DNA of 14,946 bases from Fimbriimonas sp. (lineage in GTDB: Bacteria; Armatimonadota; Fimbriimonadia; Fimbriimonadales; Fimbriimonadaceae). The notes below the pieces were generated by a model. It was not told where the DNA came from. It saw only the letters and a list, made by a program, of their open reading frames with translations, and made no database searches. This document shows, in pieces, positions 1-6,414 of this stretch. Position 1 is the stretch's first letter; every line of letters begins with the position of its first letter. The position numbers and the translations under genes were made by a program. The stretch spans positions 1 to 14,946 of the forward strand of contig JAUJNV010000039.1 in the NCBI GenBank assembly GCA_030447945.1, in the 5' to 3' direction.

Positions 1-46
1 AAGGATCGACCGGCGCCACCGCCGACGCCTCTCCGCCCCTGACGGT

Positions 47-415
47 CTAGGGCTCCGAGAGTATCCGCAACTCTCCAGGCTTAAGGTCCGGTAAAGCTTC
101 CAGAAGCCGAGGCACGAGGGGAAGAAGTGCCGCCAGCTTACTGTTGGGCCGGTCCAACACCACTACGGCGACCGTCCGCTTCTCCAGGGACTGCTGGAAT
201 CGCATCTTCTTATCAATGGTCACCACCACCCCGAACGTAAGTGCCTCCGCGCCGTCCAGAAGCCTCCCGTTGCTGACATCCTCCAGCCCGACCTCGACCG
301 CCCGAACGACCTCATGGCCGGTGATGGCAGGGCGGAGCTTGGCCGGCACGCAGTGGTCGAGCAAAATCCTCAGGAGGCTAGCTCCAGAGCTTCCCCCACG
401 CGTCGCCTTTCCCAT
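47..415 (-). CDS. DUF5615 PIN-like toxin of a toxin-antitoxin pair
   Basis: Probable toxin half of a DUF433/DUF5615 module. The family is PIN/Mut7-C-like and predicted to be a ribonuclease. The family-like core starts at RILLDHCVPAKL, where the first Asp of the LLD motif is the usual acidic residue. A second acidic stretch, VVVTIDKKMRFQQ, matches the family position 'tDkdf'. The ATG at 415 gives 122 aa, but its first 14-15 residues are not family-like and overlap the upstream DUF433 gene by 46 bp. A CTG at 373-371 sits in a CTGA overlap with the DUF433 stop, has GGAG 8 nt upstream, and would start the protein exactly where the family begins. I therefore suspect the CTG start. The family call is by motif recognition only; RNase activity is inference. 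Confidence 0.75.
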   Translation of the reverse strand: MGKATRGGSSGASLLRILLDHCVPAKLRPAITGHEVVRAVEVGLEDVSNGRLLDGAEALTFGVVVTIDKKMRFQQSLEKRTVAVVVLDRPNSKLAALLPLVPRLLEALPDLKPGELRILSEP

Positions 416-639
416 TCCAGGAGCGCCTCTGCCTGCTCGCGAGTGACCTCAGGGTAGTTTTCGAGGAACTCCTCCACGGATTCGCCCGTGAGCACATAGT
501 CGAACAGTAGCTTGGCGTGGACCCGCGTGCCTTTGAACCGCATTGCACCGCCCACGGTGTCGGACGTGCGGACGAGGATGTCTTCAAGCTCCTGAGGCAC
601 CACCTTTACAGTGTACGTCCCTGGGACTCTGCCCTTCAA
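370..639 (-). CDS. DUF433 antitoxin-like protein
   Basis: An 89-residue protein with the DUF433 (VapB45-like) pattern. It has VGGAMRFKGTRVHAKLLFDY, then SVEEFLENYPEVTREQAEALLEW, which matches the family form 'GkPvikGTRi...LL..G.s.eEiledYP.lt.edv.aaL.y'. This is a small helix-turn-helix-like domain that usually precedes a DUF5615 partner, as it does here. The only start fitting the length is TTG at 639-637, with AGGG about 9 nt upstream. The gene begins 21 nt after the glycosyltransferase stop, so it may be co-transcribed with it or be an inserted cassette. Neutralisation of the downstream DUF5615 product and autoregulation are inferred from family behaviour. Confidence 0.8.
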   Translation of the reverse strand: MKGRVPGTYTVKVVPQELEDILVRTSDTVGGAMRFKGTRVHAKLLFDYVLTGESVEEFLENYPEVTREQAEALLEWERRRVGEALELAS

Positions 640-660
640 GACGCCCTGGGATAGGTTTCC

Positions 661-2157
661 TCAGCGTGGGGGCGCCGCGCTTAGGCGGAATAGCCCGTAC
701 GCCTCCTGCTTCTGGGGAGTGTCCATGGGCGTGAGTGCCCGCCCTGCGGCGCGGGCGGCCTGAAACTCCTCATCGCTAATCCGGCCCTGACGGGTAAGCA
801 CCCAAACCGTGCCCGGCTGATCGAGTACTTCGGAGAACTCTTCCGTCTCGATCACCGGCTGGCCGACGGCAATGATAAGGGAGGGGCGGGTCGTCTCCTG
901 GAGCTTCAGGCGGCCCGTGCCGGGGTCCTTCTTGTTCTGGCGCGCGAACTGATACTCCGCGATGGGTTCGCCCGGTTGCTTCTGCGCCCGGACGTAGTGC
1001 GCCAGCGCGTGCAGCTCCGCCTGTCCCGAGACCCGATAGTAGTAGGGGAATCCGAAAATCAGGATCGCCGCGATGACCATCGCCCAAGCGCCGGCTCCCA
1101 TGAACACGCGCCGACTCGCGCCCCAGCGCCGGATGGTCCAGTCCGCGACGAGGATCGCCAGAGGCGGGAAGAGCTGCATCACGTAGTGCGGCAGCTTCGT
1201 GCCGCTGATCGTGAAGAAGACGAAGACGACCACCGCCCATGTCGCCAGGTACCGCCGGAGCGCCGCCTCCGGCGCGGTGTCCTTCGAGCGGCGGGGCCAC
1301 GCCGCGGGCACGAAGAGCGACCAGGGAAGCATTCCGATGAGGATCACCGGCACGAAGTAGATGTAGTTCGCCAGCCCCGGCGCCCGGTGCGCCTCGTCCC
1401 GCCCGCGGAACCGCCCGATATTCTGCTCGATGATGAACCACTCGAAAAAGCCGTAGCCGTGCTTGATCAGCATCGGCAGGTACCAGGCGGCCACCGCCGC
1501 GAAGAAGAGAAGCGTTGCCGCGACCCAAGACCACGCGCCCCGGAAGGACGGTCGAAGCTCCCGCTCGCGCCAGAACGTGTAGCCGGCGATCACGACGAAC
1601 AGGGCGCACCCTACCGGCCCCTTTCCCAGCACGGACACTCCCAGCAAGCCGCCGGCGAGGATGCGCCAGCGCACGTCCCCCACCAGCGACTCCCAGAAGA
1701 GGAGGAAGCACGCGGTGAGGCTCAGCACGAACGGCGGATCGAGCAGCACCTGCCGCCCCGGCCCCACGAAGAGCGCCGTGCTGGCCAGGATGAGCACGGC
1801 GAGCGCGGCGGTGGGAGCGCCGAGATGCCGCCGCACGAACCACCCCACCATGGCGTACGACCCCAGCGTGCAGAGGACGCTGGGCAGGCGCAGGCCGAAG
1901 TCTTCGCCGAAGATCGTCAGGGCGGGCTTGAGGAGCCAGTAGACGAGGATCGGCTTCTCGAACCAGTGGGTGCCGTTGTAGAACGGAGTGATCCACTCGT
2001 TCCGCCAGTTCATCTCAGCGGCGACGGACGCGTAGTACCCCTCGTCCATGTCGAACAGCCCGTACGCCCACCAGCCCATCAGGGGGAGGGCGGCGAGGAG
2101 GGCGATGAAGATGGCTGATCGGGATAGCTGAGGGTGACGGGGTTGAGGGTTCTCCAT
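661..2157 (-). CDS. ArnT/PMT-type membrane glycosyltransferase (GT39/GT83-like)
   Basis: A polytopic inner-membrane protein of about 498 residues with roughly eleven hydrophobic segments. It belongs to the GT-C superfamily that moves a sugar from a polyprenyl-phosphate donor onto lipid or protein at the outer face of the membrane. The first hydrophobic segment is followed by [16 protein letters not shown], which carries the conserved acidic pair (Asp38-Glu39) of the first external loop. [16 protein letters not shown] and [11 protein letters not shown] are further ArnT/PMT-family signatures. I prefer the ATG at 2157 over the GTG at 2166: GGAGG lies 9 nt before the ATG, and the ATG follows the gmhA stop by one base. 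The neighbouring heptose-type isomerase suggests a surface-glycan role. The acceptor and sugar cannot be read from sequence. Confidence 0.85.
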   Translation of the reverse strand: MENPQPRHPQLSRSAIFIALLAALPLMGWWAYGLFDMDEGYYASVAAEMNWRNEWITPFYNGTHWFEKPILVYWLLKPALTIFGEDFGLRLPSVLCTLGSYAMVGWFVRRHLGAPTAALAVLILASTALFVGPGRQVLLDPPFVLSLTACFLLFWESLVGDVRWRILAGGLLGVSVLGKGPVGCALFVVIAGYTFWRERELRPSFRGAWSWVAATLLFFAAVAAWYLPMLIKHGYGFFEWFIIEQNIGRFRGRDEAHRAPGLANYIYFVPVILIGMLPWSLFVPAAWPRRSKDTAPEAALRRYLATWAVVVFVFFTISGTKLPHYVMQLFPPLAILVADWTIRRWGASRRVFMGAGAWAMVIAAILIFGFPYYYRVSGQAELHALAHYVRAQKQPGEPIAEYQFARQNKKDPGTGRLKLQETTRPSLIIAVGQPVIETEEFSEVLDQPGTVWVLTRQGRISDEEFQAARAAGRALTPMDTPQKQEAYGLFRLSAAPPR

Positions 2158-2158
2158 C

Positions 2159-2727
2159 TTATCCACCCTCCGCCCGCAGCCCTTCGATCTCCCCTTCCAC
2201 CACTTCGATAATCATGTGGAGCGCGAGCATGTGAAGCTCCTGGATGCGGTCCGAGCCTTCGCCCGGGGCCATCAGTACGGCGTCGCAAAGGGGAAGGAGC
2301 GCGCCGCCGCCCCGTCCCAAGAGCCTGACGACCGTCACCCCTGCGCGCCTGCGCGGCCTCGGCGGCGCGCAGGAGGCTGGGGGAGCTCCCCGAGGTGCTG
2401 AGAACGAGCAGAACGTCCCCGGGCTGGCCCAGCGCCTCCACCTGGCGCGAAAAGACGGCCTCGTAGCCGTAGTCGTTCGCCACGCAGCTCATGTGGGCGG
2501 GGGCTGAGGGCGAGGGCGGGATAGGGTGGGCGGTCCAAGCGGAACCGTCCGCTGAACTCCTCCGCGAAGTGCATCGCGTCCGCCATGCTGCCGCAGGCGA
2601 GCGCTTTGTTGCCGCCCTTGAAGGCGGTCGTGAGGAGGATGGCCTTTTTGCGACGAGCGTCGCGGGGTCGTTGCGAAAGATGCAGGAGGTCTGCGGGTTG
2701 GAGAGACTGCTCGAAGACGGCTCGCAT
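2159..2727 (-). pseudogene. gmhA: gmhA-like phosphoheptose isomerase (SIS domain), disrupted by several indels
   Basis: Pieces in different frames match sedoheptulose-7-phosphate isomerase in order. [28 protein letters not shown] and [11 protein letters not shown] are in one frame. [17 protein letters not shown] and [20 protein letters not shown] are in a second. [16 protein letters not shown] and the C-terminus are in a third, ending with TAA at 2161-2159. Frame changes fall at about 2499-2503 (G5 run) and 2338-2341 (C4). A compensating pair lies at about 2680 and 2644-2651: between them the family-like [11 protein letters not shown] reads in another frame. The phosphate-binding loop CGNGGS is reduced to CGS, an in-frame 9 bp loss near 2593. 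The His/Glu of HFAEE and the His of QELH are present. The start at 2727 is supported by TAACTT 7 nt upstream. It is either a decayed gene or badly sequenced. Confidence 0.8.
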
Positions 2728-2734
2728 TGGGAAG

Positions 2735-2740
2735 AAGTTA
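2735..2740 (-). promoter_or_regulatory. Putative -10 box of the gmhA-like gene
   Basis: On the minus strand TAACTT is followed by 7 nt and the ATG at 2727. This fits the TANNNT-N6/7-ATG pattern at several other genes here and would give an almost leaderless transcript. I see no clear -35. Confidence 0.35.
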
Positions 2741-2798
2741 CCTGGCGCGGGGTGGAACCTCATCGATCGAGCGTGGCGTTCCCACAATGAGAGAGAGG

Positions 2799-3006
2799 AT
2801 GAGGGCGCCGCTATGCGGGGTCGTACACCGATGCTCTTTTCCGGAGTTACTTCTTCGTGCCAGCGGTTTACGGCAGCGGCCCGGACTTTCCCGGCCAGGG
2901 CTGTGGCACGGAGTCCCTTTTGTATGGAGCCCTGCCCTTATGGCTGGGGGTCGGCTTTTTCATCGCCGGTCTGGTTCTGCTGTATAAGGAGCTTCCGAAG
3001 AGATGA
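2799..3006 (+). CDS. Small single-span membrane protein, frame broken near its start
   Basis: From 2803 to the TGA at 3004-3006 one frame reads as a convincing membrane protein. It has [20 protein letters not shown], then a soluble loop [14 protein letters not shown], a hydrophobic span from [11 protein letters not shown] to LVLLY (about 2923-2985), and a positive tail KELPKR. No ATG lies in this frame. The ATGs at 2787 and 2799 are in another frame, and removing one G from the run at 2803-2805 would join them to give about 68-72 residues. An alternative is a GTG start at 2857. The gene is divergent from gmhA and runs towards another small membrane protein. I do not recognise a family. Confidence 0.45.
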
Positions 3007-3031
3007 GACAAGACTACGTAGGTATCGCTAG

Positions 3032-3262
3032 ATGAGCGGGAAGCGGACGCCGCCCTGGAAACTGCGGGCCGCGTGGGGGCTGTTCGCGCTCTGTATCATC
3101 GGGACCATTACCCTTGTCGCCTTGGCCCATGGATGGTTAGGATGGAGCGAAAGCCTAGGCCCGGACGACATGCATGAGATCTTCGCGTCGGCGCTGCTTT
3201 GCCTGGGATTTAGCGTGAGCCTCGGCTACCTCACCGCCTACGCGTGGTTCCGCCACCGGTAA
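3032..3262 (+). CDS. Small membrane protein with two predicted spans, unknown function
   Basis: A 76-residue protein with a basic N-terminus ([12 protein letters not shown]). The first hydrophobic helix is around residues 13-33 ([20 protein letters not shown]). A short polar loop follows ([12 protein letters not shown]). The second helix is around residues 50-72 ([20 protein letters not shown]), and the protein ends FRHR. The positive-inside rule places both ends in the cytoplasm. GTAGG lies about 9 nt before the ATG. It follows the other small membrane ORF by 25 nt, so the two may form a unit. I recognise no family; the call rests on hydropathy and on clean coding structure. Confidence 0.6.
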   Translation: MSGKRTPPWKLRAAWGLFALCIIGTITLVALAHGWLGWSESLGPDDMHEIFASALLCLGFSVSLGYLTAYAWFRHR

Positions 3263-3313
3263 GTGCCCAAAGACTAGGCGGGCGGCTCTTTTCGGTGGCG
3301 CTTGGGGAGCGAG

Positions 3314-3319
3314 TACCAT
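3314..3319 (+). promoter_or_regulatory. Putative -10 box of hisI
   Basis: TACCAT followed by 7 nt and the hisI ATG at 3327. There is no Shine-Dalgarno sequence between them, consistent with a leaderless message. The -35 is unclear. Confidence 0.35.
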
Positions 3320-3326
3320 TCCATCC

Positions 3327-3647
3327 ATGCCGAACCCCGACGAGCTCAAGTACGACGCGAACGGGCTCATCCCCGCCATCGCGCAGGACCATGAGACCGG
3401 GGAAGTGCTGATGGTCGCCTATATGAACCGCGAGTCGCTCCGGCTGACCCTGGAGACCGGGCTCTGCACCTACTGGAGCCGCTCGCGGGGGGAGCTGTGG
3501 ACCAAGGGCGGCACGAGCGGAAACGTGCAGCGCGTGCGCGAGGCGCGCGTAGACTGCGACGCCGACGCGCTGCTGTTCAAGGTGGAGCAGACGGGACCCG
3601 CCTGCCACACGGGCGAGCGCTCCTGCTTCTACCGCGAGCTCGCGTAG
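3327..3647 (+). CDS. hisI: Phosphoribosyl-AMP cyclohydrolase
   Basis: Catalyses the third step of histidine synthesis, hydrolytic opening of the purine ring of phosphoribosyl-AMP in the cytoplasm. The 106-residue protein is the stand-alone cyclohydrolase without the HisE pyrophosphohydrolase domain. It has the family signatures [35 protein letters not shown] and [21 protein letters not shown]. Asp76, Asp78 and Asp80 form the Mg-binding DxDxD. Cys77, Cys93 and Cys100 are the conserved cysteines that bind zinc across the dimer interface in characterised homologues. The usual KGETSG reads KGGTSG here, a mild change. No other his gene is adjacent, so the pathway is dispersed. The stop codon lies inside the REP-like element that follows. 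Confidence 0.96.
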   Translation: MPNPDELKYDANGLIPAIAQDHETGEVLMVAYMNRESLRLTLETGLCTYWSRSRGELWTKGGTSGNVQRVREARVDCDADALLFKVEQTGPACHTGERSCFYRELA

Positions 3648-3723
3648 CATGTGCGTCCCGCACATGACTCCAAGCGCGGTAGATGAACGGCGGCCCGATC
3701 ATGCGCGGGACGCGCATGCTACG
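3643..3723 (+). repeat. REP/BIME-like pair of inverted palindromes
   Basis: Two 25-nt units, at 3643-3667 (plus) and 3699-3723 (reverse complement), face each other across 31 bp. Each folds into a perfect 8-bp stem with a 3-nt loop: CATGTGCG-TCC-CGCACATG at 3648-3666 and CATGCGCG-GGA-CGCGCATG at 3700-3718. They share the form CGTAGCATGYGCGTCCCGCR followed by CATGA. The two differences between units (T/C and A/G) compensate each other within the stem, so the fold is conserved. One end contains the hisI stop codon. The other end supplies the first bases of the thuA -10-like TACGCT. The layout resembles REP pairs mobilised by RAYT transposases; none is seen here. Confidence 0.75.
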
Positions 3724-3725
3724 CT
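3720..3725 (+). promoter_or_regulatory. Putative -10 box of the thuA-like gene
   Basis: TACGCT followed by 6 nt and the ATG at 3732. It overlaps the end of the REP-like element, and no Shine-Dalgarno precedes the start. Confidence 0.3.
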
Positions 3726-3731
3726 CTCCGA

Positions 3732-4430
3732 ATGGCGGATCGGAGCGCGCTGATCGTTTGGGGCGGATGGGACGGGCACGAGCCCGAGCAGGTGGCGGAC
3801 CTTTTTCGGGAGATCCTCCAAGGTGAGGGGTTCGAGGTGGAGGTGAGCAACTCGCTCGACTCTTTCAAGGACGCGCCGAAGCTCGCCGCCCTCAATCTCA
3901 TCGTGCCGATCATCACCATGAGCACGATCACCACGGACCAGCTCGACCCGATCCTCAAGGCCGTCTCCCAGCACGGCGTGGGCCTCGCGGGGTGCCACGG
4001 CGGGATGTGCGACGCCTTTCGCCAGGACACCGAGTGGCAGTTCATGACGGGCGGCCAGTGGGTCGCGCACCCGGGCAACGACGGCGTGCGCTACACGATC
4101 AACATCAACCGGGACAGCCCCCACGCGATCACCGACGGCATCTCCGACTTCGAAGTGGTGAGCGAGCAGTACTACCTGCACACGGATCCCGGCAACAACG
4201 TCCTCGCCACCACCGACTTCCCCACCCCGGGGGTGGAGGGCCCCCACGTAGAAAACCCGTGCCGGATGCCCCAGGTCTGGACGAAGACCTACGGCAAGGG
4301 CCGCGTCTTCTACAACGCCCTGGGCCACCACCGCGACGTCCTCGAAGCCCCGCACCCGCGCGAGCTCATGCGCCGCGGCTTCCTCTACGCCGCCAAGGGC
4401 GTGGGGCTATTCCGGACGATTACGGTCTAG
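3732..4430 (+). CDS. ThuA-like domain protein (glutamine-amidotransferase-like fold)
   Basis: A 232-residue cytoplasmic protein of the ThuA family (named for trehalose utilisation), which has a class I glutamine-amidotransferase-like fold. The family pattern is clear. SALIVWGGWDGHEPEQ is followed by LNLIVPIITMSTITTDQ and the nucleophile-elbow region VGLAGCHGGMCDAF. Then come the gate-like MTGGQWVAHPG, the Asp-rich SPHAITDGISDFEVVSEQYYLH and the C-terminal VWTKTYGKGRVFYNALGHH. The Cys in GCHGG sits near the usual nucleophile position, but enzymatic activity in this family is poorly defined. Many bacterial ThuA genes lie near sugar oxidoreductases; none is adjacent here, so the substrate is unknown. 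No Shine-Dalgarno is present; a TACGCT box 6 nt upstream suggests a leaderless message. Confidence 0.9.
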   Translation: MADRSALIVWGGWDGHEPEQVADLFREILQGEGFEVEVSNSLDSFKDAPKLAALNLIVPIITMSTITTDQLDPILKAVSQHGVGLAGCHGGMCDAFRQDTEWQFMTGGQWVAHPGNDGVRYTININRDSPHAITDGISDFEVVSEQYYLHTDPGNNVLATTDFPTPGVEGPHVENPCRMPQVWTKTYGKGRVFYNALGHHRDVLEAPHPRELMRRGFLYAAKGVGLFRTITV

Positions 4431-4456
4431 CCTTGCGGCAGAGTTGAAGGTTGCAA

Positions 4457-4499
4457 GTTGAAGGTTGAAGGTCAGGCGTATCAACCTTCAACCTTCAAC
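4457..4499. terminator. Perfect 16-bp inverted repeat of TTGAAGG heptads between convergent genes
   Basis: GTTGAAGGTTGAAGGT at 4457-4472 pairs perfectly with ACCTTCAACCTTCAAC at 4484-4499 around an 11-nt loop. A further partial copy of the heptad lies at 4443-4453. It sits between the convergent thuA-like gene and the gene ending at 4516, where a bidirectional terminator would be expected. It is not GC-rich and has no T tract, so the terminator role is inference. The 7-nt period links it to the other heptad arrays in the window. Confidence 0.5.
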
Positions 4500-4515
4500 C
4501 TGAAACCTTAAACCC

Positions 4516-5076
4516 CTAAAGCCCCATCCGAACCCGATGCAGAAAGCCGCGCGCCTGCTCGGTGCGGCCGCCGATGTCCACGCGGAAGACGTCGTCCAGG
4601 CGGAGGATCGTGGTGCCGTCGCGATGGCCGTCGCGGCGGATTTCGGAGATCTCGACGAACTCTTCGCCCACGTCCGTGATGAACCCCGTGTGCGCTTCGT
4701 GGTCCACGTCGAGCACCGACGCGACCATCCGGTCCCGCATGGCGCCTCGTAGCCCGGCTTCGAGGTCGCGCGGGGGCGGGCCGGTGGGACGGGTCGGCTC
4801 CAGCGCGCCGCTGCCTTCGTGAAGGAGCTTGAGCGCCGAGAGGTACTCGCTGTCCACCGTGAGCTTGATGATCGCCTCCAGGCGGCCCACCTGCCGCCCG
4901 TCGAAGCGCCCCTCGTCGTCCACCGCAGCGAGCGTGTAGGTCTCCCGCCCGACCTCTTCGATGTACCCGACGCTGAACCGATCCAACTCCTCCTCGTCCG
5001 TATAGAGCTCCGCCATCGAGTGCGACTCTTGGCAGGTGAGGAGCACCGCGCGGAACTTGTCGATCAGGTCGGCCAT
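4516..5076 (-). CDS. Unknown protein with two tandem copies of one roughly 54-residue domain
   Basis: A 186-residue soluble, acidic protein that I do not recognise. Its two halves align without a gap over 54 positions. The first copy runs from FSVGYIEEVGRETYTL to LKLLHE, the second from AHTGFITDVGEEFVEI to GFLHR. Shared elements in order are a G-[YF]-I-x-[DE]-V-G turn, an aliphatic strand, [ED]-G-x-x-DG, RL[ED] and LH at the end. The beta-rich pattern with a glycine hinge suggests small SH3- or Sm-like barrels, as inference. The linker is Pro/Arg-rich (LEPTRPTGPPPRD). The frame is open to 5304, but upstream residues are low complexity and lie in repeats. I chose the ATG at 5076 because CATAAT stands 6 nt before it. 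The gene stands alone, convergent with the thuA-like gene. Confidence 0.8.
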   Translation of the reverse strand: MADLIDKFRAVLLTCQESHSMAELYTDEEELDRFSVGYIEEVGRETYTLAAVDDEGRFDGRQVGRLEAIIKLTVDSEYLSALKLLHEGSGALEPTRPTGPPPRDLEAGLRGAMRDRMVASVLDVDHEAHTGFITDVGEEFVEISEIRRDGHRDGTTILRLDDVFRVDIGGRTEQARGFLHRVRMGL

Positions 5077-5082
5077 GGGGGG

Positions 5083-5088
5083 ATTATG
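5083..5088 (-). promoter_or_regulatory. Putative -10 box of the duplicated-domain gene
   Basis: On the minus strand CATAAT is followed by six C residues and the ATG at 5076. The spacing matches the other leaderless-type starts, but the first base departs from TANNNT. Confidence 0.3.
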
Positions 5089-5100
5089 GCGTTCCAGGGG

Positions 5101-5397
5101 GAGGAGGGCGTTGGGGTGTTGGCCGCCGCGACGCCGTGTTCGAGGGCCAGGTGTTGGGTGTTGGCGTGTTGGTCCCGGAGACCCAGTTGCCAGATACCCG
5201 TCCACCCAGTCGTGTTGCTGGAGGCTACGCCCACCAGCCCCGCCTCCCGCGCCTCCGTGATCAAATCCTCCACGCCGGGTGTTGAGCGGCGATCCGCCGC
5301 GCAAAACGCTCCTCCCTTTACCCCAACACCTGAACGCCCGACCACCTCTCGGGGAACCAGCCCTGCTCCTAACGCCTCAACGCCCTAACGCCACGAA
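5101..5397. repeat. Intergenic region with opposed G(T/C)GTTGG-type heptad arrays
   Basis: The gap between the duplicated-domain gene and phyH is about 356 bp. The left part (about 5108-5185) carries units such as GTTGGGGTGTTGG and GGTGTTGGGTGTTGGCG. The right part (about 5310-5395) carries the complementary type, CCCCAACACC, then CTAACGCCTCAACGCCCTAACGCC. Units recur with 7-9 nt spacing, and the two sides are roughly inverted with respect to each other. Between them lies a fragment resembling a HAD hydrolase. No complete gene is visible in this gap. Confidence 0.55.
5169..5285 (-). pseudogene. Remnant of a HAD-family phosphatase (beta-phosphoglucomutase-like)
   Basis: About 38 residues on the minus strand read TPGVEDLITEAREAGLVGVA, then SSNTTGWTGIWQLGLRDQ. 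This matches the stretch of HAD subfamily I hydrolases with 'PGv.elL...r..Gl..avaSsn....v...L..lgl'. It includes motif II, where the Ser/Thr-Asn binds phosphate. The N-terminal motif I (DxDGT) and the C-terminal motifs III/IV are absent on both sides, replaced by heptad-type repeats. It therefore looks like a fragment left after deletion or repeat invasion. Confidence is moderate because the match is short and found by eye. Confidence 0.45.
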
Positions 5398-5420
5398 GAG
5401 GAACGCCTTCTCCCCTCCGC

Positions 5421-5426
5421 TAAAAT
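5421..5426 (+). promoter_or_regulatory. Putative -10 box of phyH
   Basis: TAAAAT followed by 6 nt and the ATG at 5433. No Shine-Dalgarno lies between them, suggesting a leaderless transcript. I see no recognisable -35. Confidence 0.45.
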
Positions 5427-5432
5427 ATCCCC

Positions 5433-6337
5433 ATGACCACTCTTCCCGCCTGACGTCCAGTGAGCACGAGCTTGACACCTCCCGAAGCATTTGGGGAGCT
5501 GGGAGGGCGGACGGGCTGCTGGGCGATCCCGTGGGCTTGCGGGCGCGGTTTGAGGAGGACGGGTACCTGTTCTTACCGGGGTTCCTCGACCGGGAGGAGG
5601 TGCGCGAGGTCCGGCGCGGGATCACGGACGTGCTGACGGCGGAGGGGCTGCTGGACCCCGCCTATCCGGCGGAGCAGGCGGTCGCGCGGGAGGGCTTGGA
5701 GATGTACTTCCGGCCCGACATCGCCAACGCCAGCGACGCCCTCAAGAGGCTGATCTACTCCCCCCGCGTGCTGGGGTTCTACGAGGATCTCTTCGGAGAG
5801 CCGGTGCGGCACTACGACTACACCTGGATGCGCGCCATCGCCCCGGGCAAAGGGACGCAGCCGCACTGCGACATCGTCTACATGGGCCGCGGCACGCCCC
5901 GCCTCTCGACGGCCTGGGTGCCGCTCGGGGACGTGCCCCTGGAGGTAGGGGGGCTGATCGTTTTGGAAAGCTCGCACCGCCTGCACGATCTGAAGAGGAC
6001 CTACGGCTCGCTAGACGTGGACGCCCTGTGCGAGGGCGAGACGGGAAGGAACCAGCTCGCGGCGCGCGGCTACCTCGCCTCCGGCGCCATCTCCGGCGAT
6101 CCGGCGGGCCTGCGCGAGGTTTTAGGCGGGCGGTGGCTCACGGCGGAGTACCGCATGGGCGACCTGCTCGCCTTTAGCCCGTTCCTCGTGCACGGAAGCT
6201 TGGACAACGGCTCCCGCCAGATCCGGCTGTCCTCCGACTCCCGCTACCAGCCCGCCAGCGAGCCGGCGGACGAGCGATGGGTGGGCGAGAGCCCGGTCGC
6301 GCACGGGCCCGACGCGAAGAAAGGCCTGATCTGTTAA
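5433..6337 (+). CDS. Phytanoyl-CoA dioxygenase (PhyH) family protein, N-terminal frameshift
   Basis: A Fe(II)/2-oxoglutarate-dependent oxygenase of the PhyH family, about 301 residues when corrected. FEEDGYLFLPGFLDREEV is the typical family start. The metal-binding HxD is His-Cys-Asp at 5864-5872 (TQPHCDIVYMG), the distal His is at 6191-6193 (FLVHGSLDN), and the likely 2-oxoglutarate Arg is at 6224-6226 (RQIRLSSDSRYQP). All catalytic residues are therefore present. The ATG at 5433 gives only MTTLPA before a stop. Adding one C to the CC at 5449-5450 joins it to LTSSEHELDTSRSIWGAG in the main frame. Without that correction the first start is GTG at 5531, close to the domain edge. The substrate is unknown; homologues act on diverse small molecules. 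Confidence 0.85.
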
Positions 6338-6359
6338 CCACGGAAAGGGCGGTGCCTAT

Positions 6360-6389
6360 TTGACTCCGCCGCAGCCCTCCCGCTATGCT
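6360..6389 (+). promoter_or_regulatory. Sigma70-type promoter of the tail-tube-like gene
   Basis: TTGACT (6360-6365), an 18-nt spacer and TATGCT (6384-6389). Transcription would start near 6396 and leave a short leader containing GGAG, 7 nt before the ATG at 6415. This is the clearest -35/-10 pair in the window and contrasts with the leaderless-type starts elsewhere. Confidence 0.6.
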
Positions 6390-6414
6390 GGCCTCCACGC
6401 CTCGGAGCCAGCCC

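Noticed and set aside
1..42. Plus-strand open frame ending in TGA at 40-42, possibly the tail of a gene entering the window
   Set aside because: Only 13 Pro-rich codons are visible, which is not enough to claim a gene.
976..2118. Long plus-strand ORF of 380 codons
   Set aside because: It is antisense to the glycosyltransferase and rich in Arg, Pro, Glu and His, a shadow of a GC-rich gene; it has no family features.
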